Assembly: GCA_040219575.1 (NCBI GenBank)
Contig: JAVJSD010000108.1
Location: 1-64,000 of the forward strand
Direction: 5' to 3'
DNA from: JAVJSD01 sp040219575
Lineage (GTDB): Bacteria; Planctomycetota; Planctomycetia; Pirellulales; Pirellulaceae
Length of the DNA stretch: 64,000 nucleotides
The notes below the pieces were generated by a model, which was given only the letters and a program-made list of their open reading frames with translations, had not been told where the DNA came from and made no database searches. Position numbers and translations under genes: made by a program. How positions within the stretch are numbered: the first letter of the stretch is position 1; each line of letters starts with the position of its first letter. This document shows, piece after piece, positions 8,373 to 16,942 of the stretch.

Positions 8373-9575
8373 GTGCAAGATCCAGGGGCGCCTCCGCTGC
8401 GAGGCATCACGATTCTCGACCTGTCGCGCGTGCTGGCCGGGCCGTACTGCACCATGATTCTCGCGCAACTCGGCGCCCGGGTGATCAAGGTGGAGATTCC
8501 CGGCCGCGGCGACGACTCCCGCGCCTTCGGTCCGTTCGCCAACGGCAAGTCGCTCTACTTCTCATCGATCAACTACGACAAGCACAGCATCGCGCTGAAC
8601 CTGAAGGACCCGGCCGACCGCGAGGTCTTCGAGGGGCTGGCCGAGATCTCCGACGTGCTGGTCGAGAACTTCCGGCCCGGCACGATGGAGAAACTCGGCT
8701 ACGGCTGGGACGTGCTGCACGAGCGCTATCCGCAATTGATCTACGGCGCCGCTTCCGGATTCGGCGACAACGGGCCGTACTCGAAGCGGGCCGCCTACGA
8801 CATGGTGGTGCAAGGCATGGGCGGAATCATGAGCATGACCGGCCAGCCGAACACCCCGCCGACCCGCGTGGGCGTTTCGATCGGCGACCTGACGGCGGGC
8901 CTGTACCTGACGATCGGCGTCCTCGGCGCGCTCTACAAGCGGCGCGCCGGCGGCGGCGCGACGAAGGTCGATATCGCCATGCTCGATTGCCAACTCGCCA
9001 TGTTGGAAGACGCACTGCCGGCGTACCTTCGCTTGGGGATCGTCGCTCAGCCGCAGGGTTCGCGGCATCCGGAGATCGCCCCTTTCCAGGTGTACACCTC
9101 GCAAGACAGCTACCTGGTGATCGCCGCCGGGAACGATCACTTGTTCTCGCTGTTGGCCAAGGCGCTCGACCGGCCCGACCTGTTGGAAAACCCCGCCTAC
9201 AAGACCAACGCACTGCGCCGCGAGCATGTCGACGTGCTGGAGGCCGACCTGGAACGGACGCTCAGGCAACGGACCACCGCCGACTGGCTCGACGTGCTGA
9301 ACGAGGCCGGCGTCCCGTGCGGGCCGGTCAATACGGTCGCCGATGTGGCCAAGGATCCGCAGGTGGCGGCGCGGAACATGATCGTTTCCATCGTCGACCC
9401 GGTGATCGGCGACCTGCAGGTGCCCGGCAACCCGATCAAACTTTCCGGCGTGCCGGAGCGTACCGGGCACAAGCCGGCGCCGGAGGTCGACGCCGACCGG
9501 GAGGCGATCCTCTCACTGCTTACAACCCCCGACACTCTGCCCGAAGGTGCGCTATGTTCGTCGTCAGCCAGTTGA
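8373..9575 (+). CDS. Family III (CaiB/BaiF-type) CoA-transferase
   Basis: GTG 8373, with GGGAGA 6 nt upstream, gives 400 residues, the usual family length. The protein moves CoA between acids through an aspartyl intermediate. The start block GITILDLSRVLAGPYCTMIL is typical, and AAYDMVVQGMGG holds the expected nucleophile aspartate. The acyl substrate cannot be read from sequence. Its last 22 bases overlap the next gene, a ScpB-type decarboxylase, so the two are likely translationally coupled. This pairing recalls the E. coli scp locus, where methylmalonyl-CoA is decarboxylated and CoA is exchanged, but E. coli ScpC belongs to another transferase family. Confidence 0.9.
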   Translation: MQDPGAPPLRGITILDLSRVLAGPYCTMILAQLGARVIKVEIPGRGDDSRAFGPFANGKSLYFSSINYDKHSIALNLKDPADREVFEGLAEISDVLVENFRPGTMEKLGYGWDVLHERYPQLIYGAASGFGDNGPYSKRAAYDMVVQGMGGIMSMTGQPNTPPTRVGVSIGDLTAGLYLTIGVLGALYKRRAGGGATKVDIAMLDCQLAMLEDALPAYLRLGIVAQPQGSRHPEIAPFQVYTSQDSYLVIAAGNDHLFSLLAKALDRPDLLENPAYKTNALRREHVDVLEADLERTLRQRTTADWLDVLNEAGVPCGPVNTVADVAKDPQVAARNMIVSIVDPVIGDLQVPGNPIKLSGVPERTGHKPAPEVDADREAILSLLTTPDTLPEGALCSSSAS

Positions 9576-10327
9576 CCGATTCGATCGGCACGATCACGCT
9601 CAACCAGCCCCACAAGCGGAACGCCCTCAGCCACGAGTTGATCGAGGAGATGCTCACCGCGCTGGCCGACTTTGAATCGGCCCACGCCCGGGCGGTGGTG
9701 ATTCGCGCCGCGGCGGACGCCAAAGTGTGGTCGGCCGGGCACGACATCAACGAGTTGCCCGAGTCCGCGGACCCGCTGCAATACTCCGACCCGTTGGAGC
9801 GGCTGCTGCGGGCCGTGGTGTCGTTTCCCGCGCCGGTCGTGGCGATGGTGCACGGCTCGGTGTGGGGTGGGGCGACCGACCTGGTGTTGAGCTGCGATCT
9901 CATCGTGGGCGACGAGACCAGCTCGTTCGCCATCACGCCGGCCAACCTGGGCCTGGCGTACAATACGGTCGGCCTGGTGCACTTCATGCGGCGACTGCCG
10001 CTGAACCTGGTGAAGGAGATGTTCTTCACCGCCGCGCCGGTGAAGGCCAAAGACGCGGCCCGCTGGGGCTTGCTCAACCACCTGGTCGCGGCCGAGGAGC
10101 TGGAGTCGTTCACCTACGACCTGGTCGCCCGGATGACCACCAAGGCGCCGTTGGTGCTGGCCGCGGTGAAAGAGCAGTTGCGCCTGTTGGCCCGTTCCGC
10201 CCCCCTTTCGCCGGACACGTTCGAGCGGGTCGAGGAGTTGCGGCGGCACGTGTACCAGAGCCACGACTATCAGGAAGGGCTGACGGCGTTTCACGAGAAA
10301 CGCCAGCCGGTCTTCGCGGGGCAGTAG
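9554..10327 (+). CDS. scpB: Methylmalonyl-CoA decarboxylase (crotonase superfamily)
   Basis: The 257-residue protein aligns along its length with E. coli ScpB as I recall it. Shared landmarks are KVFSAGHDI (here KVWSAGHDINELPESADPL), the motif MVHGSVWGGA, and the C-terminal DYQEGLTAFHEKR. ScpB converts methylmalonyl-CoA to propionyl-CoA and CO2 in the cytoplasm. ATG 9554 lies inside the end of the CoA-transferase gene and has GAAGG just upstream. No methylmalonyl-CoA mutase or its G-protein is in the window. General enoyl-CoA hydratase activity is less likely given the ScpB-specific motifs. Confidence 0.85.
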   Translation: MFVVSQLTDSIGTITLNQPHKRNALSHELIEEMLTALADFESAHARAVVIRAAADAKVWSAGHDINELPESADPLQYSDPLERLLRAVVSFPAPVVAMVHGSVWGGATDLVLSCDLIVGDETSSFAITPANLGLAYNTVGLVHFMRRLPLNLVKEMFFTAAPVKAKDAARWGLLNHLVAAEELESFTYDLVARMTTKAPLVLAAVKEQLRLLARSAPLSPDTFERVEELRRHVYQSHDYQEGLTAFHEKRQPVFAGQ

Positions 10328-10344
10328 CGGCCTGGGGATTGGCT

Positions 10345-10365
10345 GATTGCAGATTGCAGATTGCA
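10345..10365. repeat. Three tandem GATTGCA heptamers
   Basis: GATTGCA is repeated three times without interruption 17 bp after the scpB stop, between it and the convergent kinase gene. Confidence 0.8.
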
Positions 10366-10391
10366 GATGGAAAGAGTGGTGGGCGAATGAC

Positions 10392-13300
10392 CTAATTCGC
10401 GCCCACGGCGGGCGGAATCTCGCGGAGCACGCGGATGCCGAGCATGTGCGTCGACCAGTCGGGGGCGCCGCGTTCGGCGTAGTGCGGGCGCTTGCCGTGC
10501 GAGGTGCAGTACTCGGCGGAGTGGATCATCGCCCCGCCGCGCAACAGGCGGTACTCGCCGAAGTCGTACCCCTGGGGATCGAGGTAGCGGCCCGACGGGT
10601 AGACATCGTGCCAGTCGGCGACGAACTCGAGTTGATTGCCGTACATGTCGTACAGGCCCCAGGCGTTCGGCTTCAAGCGGCCGACCGGTTGGGGCGAGAC
10701 GCGGTCGGTGTTGTCGCGATACCAGGCGTGTTCGCCGAGCAGGCTCACGTCGTCGCCGAAGTAATACGCCGCACTGCTGCCGGAGCGGCTGGCCCATTCC
10801 CATTCGGCCTCGGTCGGCAGGCGGTAACGCACGCCCTCCTGCTCCGTCATCCACCGGCAGAAGGCCTCCGCGTCGAGCCAGCTCAATTGGGCGACCGGGT
10901 GGTCGTCGCCGGACGGGAAGCCGGGACTCTTCCAATCGAGCGACGGATGACTGGCGGCGCCGACTTGGTCGTAAAAAATGCTTCCTCCTTCGGAATTGAG
11001 TTCGGCCTTCGTCTCGTAGCCGGTGTCGGCGACGAAGCGACGGAACTGGCTGACGGTGACCTCGGTGGTGGAGAGGTAGTACGGGCGGCTGATCGTGACC
11101 TCGTAATCCTTGCTCATGGCGAACTCACCCGGCGGGATGAGCGCCAGGGTGATCGTCTGGTCGTCGGTCATTTCGACGGGAACGCCGGCATGTTTCGCCC
11201 AGGCCTGTTGGAGTTGCGTCGCCTGCCGGGGCTCGACGCCCAGCGCTCCCGGCCCGGGAGTTCCCGACCAATCGACCATCGGCCCGGCGACGCGTTGCAA
11301 GTTCGCGCCCTGCCCGACCGGCCGCAGTCGCACCTGGTGGAACGTCGCGGACGCATCGTACGCGCTGAGGCCGATGCAGCGGCCGTCCCACACGAGTTCG
11401 GGAAAGGCGCACTTGAGCTGGTCGATCGGGCCTTCCCACTGTGTGAAAGGGGAGTCGTCGACGTCGACGCCGATGCTGGCGCGGTCGCCGTCGAGTCGGA
11501 CGCGCACCAGCACCGAATAGCGACGGCCGTTCTGCGGCGTCCAACGGCGCGTGGTGGGATTCGCGTCGACGCCCCGGTCGGCGACGTACTCCAGCCCGCC
11601 CACCGTGCTCCCCCATCCGCCCAGAATGAGCGAGACGCTGCCACGCCCCACGGGCAACACCAGGATGACGGCTTCGACTCCCGAGCGGCGCGTGAATTCG
11701 ACGTTGAGGTCGTACCCGCCGCTGGGGCGCGTGGGAACCAGGATGCGGGCGATGCGCGCCGGATCGACCGTCAGGCCGTCGGGCGTGTGCCGCCACGTGC
11801 CGAAGATCGTGTGCGTCGCGGGATCGATCGACGACAGCGCGTCGACCCACGACTCGTCGGCCGCCGCCGCGGAGTCTTGAGCAGCGATCTCACTCGGCGG
11901 AGCGTCGCTCGCACCGGTGGGAGACGTCTCCAGATCGGCGACTCTGTCTTTGGTTGGAGGCTCATCACGAGACAGCATTCCCAACAGTCCAGGCAGCAAG
12001 GCGACGCCCAACAGCACCGCGACCGCCGCCCCGAAAAACGCCACGACAAGCTTCGCGCGGGAGCGTCGCTCGGTGGGGGCTTTTTGATAGGTGGTGACGA
12101 TGCTTCCCGAATCGTCGCGCGATGGCGAGCCGGCAAGCGGCCGACGAGGAAGCGATTGACCGGTTTGATGGGCGAGCAAGGCGTCGCGAAAGGCGGCCAT
12201 CGTTGGGTAGCGATCGGCGACGTTCTTCGCCATGGCGCGGCGGCAGATGGCGTCGAGTGCGTCGTCGATGCGGCCGAGGCCCGTGTCATCGCCGATCGTT
12301 GTCAGCGAGGGCGGCTCTTCGGTGAAGATTTTGGCGATCACCGCGCCGACCTTGCCGGTGAAGGGGCGTCGGCCGGAGAGCAACTCGTAAAGGATGGCGC
12401 CCAGGCTGTAGACGTCGGACCAGGGCCCGATGGCCTCGATGTCGCCGCGGGCCTGTTCGGGCGGCATGTAGGCGGGCGTGCCGAGGATGTCGCCCTTGAC
12501 GGTCAAGTCGGCCGCGTCCTCTTGCACGTCGCGGGCCAGGCCGAAGTCCATCACGATCGGCTCGCCGCGCTGATCGATCATCACGTTCGGCGGCTTGAGA
12601 TCGCGATGGATCACACCGTGTTCGTGCGCTTCGACCAGCGCCGCGGCGATCTTCAGCGTGAGGGCGACCGCTTCCTCCGGCGGCCACGCGCCGCGATGGC
12701 GGAGGATGTCGGACAGGCTCTCCCCGTTGATGTAGGCCATCACCAGGTAGTTGCGCCCTTCGAATTCGCCGTAGTCGTAGAGCGGGCAGATATTCGGATG
12801 GCGAAGCCGGGCGATGGCCCGCGCTTCGCGCTGGAACCGTCGCTGAAGCTCCAACGACGACTCGTGTGGAATCTTGAGCGCCACCGACCGATCGAGCCGT
12901 TCGTCGCGGGCGAGCAGCACCACGCCGAAGCCGCCTTCGCCCAGTCGGCGCTCGATGTGGTACGGTCCGATCACGCTGGGCGGTGCGACCGGCGCCGCGG
13001 CGCCGAACGGCCGTGTGACATCGGCTGGATTGCGCGTGACGGCGAAGGTGTCCTGCTCGGGCGTTCGCGAAGGGGCGGCGGCGACCAACGCCTGCCGCAC
13101 CAGCGAGGGATCGCTTGGAAACCGAGCGAGGTATTCGTCCGCGGTGGGCAGCTGTCCATCGGCCAGACGCAGCTCCACCTCGACTTCCAGCAAGGCCCGC
13201 AGCATCGACGAACGCAAAGGATCGGAAAGCGAGGCGATGCGCTGTTCGATGGAAAACGGCGCGCCCCCTTTCCAGGCGCTCTCGAATTCGTCGCACGCCG

Positions 13301-13418
13301 CGTCGATCTGCTGGAACTCGGCGAGCGGTAAGTCTTCGTGCTGCGACACGGCGAATCTGGCGGTCAGGAAGAGTTGTCGATATCGACGCTTGGGCGTCTT
13401 CGCGGCCGGACGATCCAA
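10392..13418 (-). CDS. Ser/Thr protein kinase fused to an FGE/SUMF1-like domain
   Basis: The protein is up to 1008 residues from TTG 13418; GTG 13349 is an alternative start and neither has a strong ribosome site. Domains in order: N-terminal region (1-140); canonical kinase (about 145-420) with LGEGGFGVVLLARD, VALKIP, HRDLKPPN and DFGLARD; one transmembrane helix (about 460-480); a beta-rich region; and a C-terminal formylglycine-generating-enzyme-like domain (about 765-1000) with LPTEAEWEWASRSG and the RGGAMIHSAEYC block. The first catalytic cysteine of true FGEs is histidine here, so this domain is probably a sensor or binding module. It follows an ECF sigma gene by 103 bp on the same strand. 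Confidence 0.88.
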   Translation of the reverse strand: MDRPAAKTPKRRYRQLFLTARFAVSQHEDLPLAEFQQIDAACDEFESAWKGGAPFSIEQRIASLSDPLRSSMLRALLEVEVELRLADGQLPTADEYLARFPSDPSLVRQALVAAAPSRTPEQDTFAVTRNPADVTRPFGAAAPVAPPSVIGPYHIERRLGEGGFGVVLLARDERLDRSVALKIPHESSLELQRRFQREARAIARLRHPNICPLYDYGEFEGRNYLVMAYINGESLSDILRHRGAWPPEEAVALTLKIAAALVEAHEHGVIHRDLKPPNVMIDQRGEPIVMDFGLARDVQEDAADLTVKGDILGTPAYMPPEQARGDIEAIGPWSDVYSLGAILYELLSGRRPFTGKVGAVIAKIFTEEPPSLTTIGDDTGLGRIDDALDAICRRAMAKNVADRYPTMAAFRDALLAHQTGQSLPRRPLAGSPSRDDSGSIVTTYQKAPTERRSRAKLVVAFFGAAVAVLLGVALLPGLLGMLSRDEPPTKDRVADLETSPTGASDAPPSEIAAQDSAAAADESWVDALSSIDPATHTIFGTWRHTPDGLTVDPARIARILVPTRPSGGYDLNVEFTRRSGVEAVILVLPVGRGSVSLILGGWGSTVGGLEYVADRGVDANPTTRRWTPQNGRRYSVLVRVRLDGDRASIGVDVDDSPFTQWEGPIDQLKCAFPELVWDGRCIGLSAYDASATFHQVRLRPVGQGANLQRVAGPMVDWSGTPGPGALGVEPRQATQLQQAWAKHAGVPVEMTDDQTITLALIPPGEFAMSKDYEVTISRPYYLSTTEVTVSQFRRFVADTGYETKAELNSEGGSIFYDQVGAASHPSLDWKSPGFPSGDDHPVAQLSWLDAEAFCRWMTEQEGVRYRLPTEAEWEWASRSGSSAAYYFGDDVSLLGEHAWYRDNTDRVSPQPVGRLKPNAWGLYDMYGNQLEFVADWHDVYPSGRYLDPQGYDFGEYRLLRGGAMIHSAEYCTSHGKRPHYAERGAPDWSTHMLGIRVLREIPPAVGAN

Positions 13419-13521
13419 CCGCGCTGCCCGCTTCAGGCGACGAACAACATCATAACGTGCGGCGTCGATTCAACGCCAGAACTCGGCAGGTAGGCGCCTC
13501 GGAAATGCCGGCATGGCGCCA

Positions 13522-14118
13522 TCACGCGTCCAACTCCTGGCCCCAGATTCGGCGGATCAGTTGGAGTTTGCGTTCGACCTTGCGTTCGGTGCACGACAGC
13601 ATTTCGGCGATCTCGCGGTTCGTGTGGCTCAGCAATTTCAACAAAGCGATCGAACGCGGCTCCTGGTCGAGCCGGCCGAGCAACTCTTCGCACGTGAGGT
13701 CGAAGTCTTGACTGGGAAGCGCGGCCAGCGCCTCGTCGATGCGGAAATCGGCTTCCGCGGCCGCGCCGAGTTGGGCTTCGTTCTTCACCTGTCCGCCGCC
13801 CCGCTTCCGCGCTCGCTCGTCGCGGGCGACTTTGCCGGCTTTGCGGACCGTGATGACCGTCAGCAGACTCCACAGATTGTCGCGGTTCAGGGGATCGACG
13901 AATGCGTCTTGCTGCGTCCTTCGCCAAAAGCTGATGAAGGCGCTTTGGGCGACGTCTTCGGCGTCGAGCACGCGGACCGGCAACCGCGCCAGCGTCGTTC
14001 GCGCCAGCTTCAGCATGCGGGGCGCGAAATACTCCCAAACCTGCTGCGTCGACGCCTGGTTGCCCTGGCGCAATTCCTGAAAAAACCGCGTGACGGAGGC
14101 GTCGGGATCGTCGGACAT
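13522..14118 (-). CDS. ECF-type RNA polymerase sigma factor
   Basis: The 198-residue protein starts at ATG 14118 (MSDDPDASVTRFFQELRQGN). Region 2 is at about 15-90 (DVAQSAFISFWRR) and region 4 at about 145-195 (LLSHTNREIAEMLSCTERKVERKL). It is the first gene of a minus-strand pair whose second gene is a Ser/Thr kinase. This mirrors the sigma-kinase pair at 844-3591, though the proteins are not close copies. It likely directs a small regulon controlled by the membrane kinase. Confidence 0.88.
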   Translation of the reverse strand: MSDDPDASVTRFFQELRQGNQASTQQVWEYFAPRMLKLARTTLARLPVRVLDAEDVAQSAFISFWRRTQQDAFVDPLNRDNLWSLLTVITVRKAGKVARDERARKRGGGQVKNEAQLGAAAEADFRIDEALAALPSQDFDLTCEELLGRLDQEPRSIALLKLLSHTNREIAEMLSCTERKVERKLQLIRRIWGQELDA

Positions 14119-14356
14119 GATGGTTCGATTTGGCTGTTCCGGGGAGACCGCAATTCTAGTTTCCGCCGAAGACCAACGGCAAGCCAAACCGTCTGGGGGT
14201 ATTCACACAAGAAACTTTCTTCGTGCGGCGGCTTTTTTTGTCGGAACGCGCTCGGTAACTGGCATCTACGTTTGAGGCAAGCGATACTGACGGCCGAAGT
14301 CCGAGGCCGTCGCCTCTTCACGTTGCCCGGATTGACCTCACAGGGGAGCCCGCTGT

Positions 14357-16891
14357 ATGGACCGGACGTTGCGATGTCCTGATTGCCAGAAAGAGTTTCA
14401 AGCCGCCATCGAACCGATGGCCCAGCACGCGCGTTGCCCCGGCTGCGGCGGCACGATTGCGTTGATGACGCCGCCGTCGAGTCCATCGCCCGCCTCCAGC
14501 GCTCCGCCGTCGGTGCCGATGTCGCCTCAGCATTCCACGTACTATCATCCAAGCGGCGCCTCGGGTTCGCCCGCGGCTTCGGGTTCCCCACCGGCCGTGC
14601 CGACGTCGCCAGACATGCTGCCGCCCAGCAGGGCGATGTCGGCGCCTCCACCCGCCATGCCGTCGCCGCCGCCGGCATCACCCTCTTCAGGCAATTACGG
14701 TCCCCCACCGCCTGGCGCGTATGCCGCGCCGCACACGCAGGGACCGATTCCTCCGAAACCTGGTCCTCCGGCCGGCCCCAATGCTTACGCCGCTCCCGCC
14801 GGGGCGTACGCGGCGCCCCCGTCTTCAAGCAGTTCCGATGCGCCTGGCATTATCAGCCTGATTCTGGGCATTTTCGCCCTCGTGATGATGCTGTTTGCGT
14901 TCCTGTTCAGTTGCCTGGGCGGATTCATTCTGTATCCGATCGTGATGATGTTCGCGCTCGGCGGATTGATCACGGGATTCTTCGGCAAGGGCGGCATGAA
15001 GGTCGCCGGCCTGACGCTGAACAGCATCGCGCTGGCGCCGGCGGTGATCATGGCGATCGTCACGGTCGTGGCCATGTTGGGCATGGGCGGCGCCGCCGTG
15101 GTCGCCAACTCGGCGGGAAGCGGCGCGCGTCCCTCGTCGCGACAGACCGCGACCGACACGTCGTCGCGTCGCAGCGACACCGCGATTCCCCTTCCCTCGG
15201 GCGACGACGCCGATGCGCAGGGGGACGCGGCGAAGCAAGCGGCCGCCGACAAGGAGGCCGCGGAGCAGGCCGCCGAACTTGAGCGGCTAAATACCGACAA
15301 GGCCGCGTTGCTGGCCAACACGACGGTCGGCAAGGCCTGGAAGGGCAGAATCGTCATCACCGGCGAGACGCCCATCGAATTGCTGCTGACCTTTATCGAA
15401 AGCGACAACGACGGACAGAACGTCGCCCTGCTCGCGGAAAACCTCGCCGATCCCACGGCCCGCAACATTTTTCGCGGTACGCTGAAGCAGGTGAAGCCGT
15501 CGTACAACAATCCCGATCCGACGCATTGGGAATTGGAGGCCGCCACGGCGCGGGGTTCATCGTGGCTGCCGGATCCCTATCACTGGCCGCCGATGACGTT
15601 CCGCGCTCCCAGCGGCGACGATCCGAATGCGTGGAGCGTGGCCTTCGCGAAGAGCGCCGTCGCCCTGATGCTCGTGCCCGAGGAGAAGCCGTCGCTGCCG
15701 GAAGTCGACCAGCAGCAGAAGTTGGTCAAGGCGGCCGTAGCGCCGGGGGCCTGTTGGACCGGCACGTCTCAAGCGCCGGGCGAAAGCACCCAGAACGTGA
15801 CGCTGACGTTCGCCGCCTACCAAGACGACGGCGGCTATTGCCGGGCCGTGCTCGAACCGAAGGACGATCCCTGGTCGGTGTCCGTGTTCGAAGGCGCCGT
15901 GACGGTCGACGACGGGAAGGCCTACACCTGGCCGGTGAGTCTCAAGTCGGGCCGCAACGCCATGCGACTGACGCTGATGCGCGACGGCGCGCTGGTGGGC
16001 GTTCACGACGGCAATCATCAACTGCGGCTCAACCCCGCGCCGCGGGTCGAGAACGTCGTCGCCTACGACAAGTCGCTCCACGACGCGATCGCGCCGGGTA
16101 CAGTGTGGGAAGGAACCACGCAGTTCGGCGTCGAGCCCGTGCAATACGTCGCCATTACCTTCGCCGAAGTGCGGGAGAACGGCGGATACGTGCGTCTCGT
16201 ACTGACGCCCAAGGACAAGCCGTTGCCCGCGGTGGTGTTTGAAGGCACGCTGCAGTCGGATCCGGGCCAGATCAACGGTTATTCGCTGTTGATGCAGCCC
16301 AAGAACCGGGCCGGGGGCGAGTACGACACGATCTTCGGCACGTCGCACACCGACTTCAACTACTCGCTGAAACTGCGTCTGTCGTTGGATGGAACGACCC
16401 TGCTGGGATCGACGCGGTACGGCAACCTGCGCCTGACGCGGCCTGACAGTCCGCCGGTGCTGCTCGATCTGAGCACGGCCGCGCTGTCGAAGAAATTGCT
16501 CGAAATCTGCGCCAAGGACACCGTGTTCGCCGGGAAGTTGACGAACCTCAAGGCGGGTCAGTCGATCAACGTCCAAATGAAGATCGTCGGCGTGAGCCCC
16601 GACGGCAAGAACTTGCAAATGCTGGCCTTCTCACCGCAAGTGCGGGGGCCCAATATCGGTTTCGAGGGAGTCTTCGCCACCGACGACGCCAACATCAACG
16701 ACGCCGCGATTCAACTCAAGAAAGTCGGCGCCGGAACGTTCACCGGCAGCACGGTGTTCGGCAAGAGCACGGGCGACGAACTGCGTTTCCGCCTGGCGCC
16801 CGACGGCTCGAAACTGTTTGGTTGGGCGGAGGATGAGATTCTCGTACTATCTCCCGCGGTCGACGATTCCAGCGCCAAGAAGGCGGAGTAA
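14357..16891 (+). CDS. Zinc-ribbon membrane protein with four C-terminal repeats
   Basis: The 844-residue protein begins with a zinc ribbon (CPDC and CPGC, residues 8-31), then a Pro/Ala/Ser-rich linker to about 165. Three hydrophobic helices follow (about 167-245, FALVMMLFAFLFSCLGGFIL and two more), then an acidic/Ala linker. From about 310 to the end are four related units of about 110-130 residues, each opening with a (T/V)xWxG-type strand: VGKAWKGRIVIT, APGACWTGTSQ, APGTVWEGTTQ and KDTVFAGKLTN. The function is unknown. The layout suggests a cytoplasmic zinc finger and an extracytoplasmic repeat region. It is divergent from the sigma factor gene at 14118. Confidence 0.8.
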   Translation: MDRTLRCPDCQKEFQAAIEPMAQHARCPGCGGTIALMTPPSSPSPASSAPPSVPMSPQHSTYYHPSGASGSPAASGSPPAVPTSPDMLPPSRAMSAPPPAMPSPPPASPSSGNYGPPPPGAYAAPHTQGPIPPKPGPPAGPNAYAAPAGAYAAPPSSSSSDAPGIISLILGIFALVMMLFAFLFSCLGGFILYPIVMMFALGGLITGFFGKGGMKVAGLTLNSIALAPAVIMAIVTVVAMLGMGGAAVVANSAGSGARPSSRQTATDTSSRRSDTAIPLPSGDDADAQGDAAKQAAADKEAAEQAAELERLNTDKAALLANTTVGKAWKGRIVITGETPIELLLTFIESDNDGQNVALLAENLADPTARNIFRGTLKQVKPSYNNPDPTHWELEAATARGSSWLPDPYHWPPMTFRAPSGDDPNAWSVAFAKSAVALMLVPEEKPSLPEVDQQQKLVKAAVAPGACWTGTSQAPGESTQNVTLTFAAYQDDGGYCRAVLEPKDDPWSVSVFEGAVTVDDGKAYTWPVSLKSGRNAMRLTLMRDGALVGVHDGNHQLRLNPAPRVENVVAYDKSLHDAIAPGTVWEGTTQFGVEPVQYVAITFAEVRENGGYVRLVLTPKDKPLPAVVFEGTLQSDPGQINGYSLLMQPKNRAGGEYDTIFGTSHTDFNYSLKLRLSLDGTTLLGSTRYGNLRLTRPDSPPVLLDLSTAALSKKLLEICAKDTVFAGKLTNLKAGQSINVQMKIVGVSPDGKNLQMLAFSPQVRGPNIGFEGVFATDDANINDAAIQLKKVGAGTFTGSTVFGKSTGDELRFRLAPDGSKLFGWAEDEILVLSPAVDDSSAKKAE

Positions 16892-16942
16892 CCAAGGCCG
16901 GCATTCGCTCCGGTCGTCGGCCGCCGCGCCTTCGCGCCGCCG

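Noticed and set aside
10347..13331. A 994-codon plus-strand open frame
   Set aside because: It is antisense to the kinase-FGE gene, whose domains are unmistakable; its composition is that of a GC-rich shadow frame.
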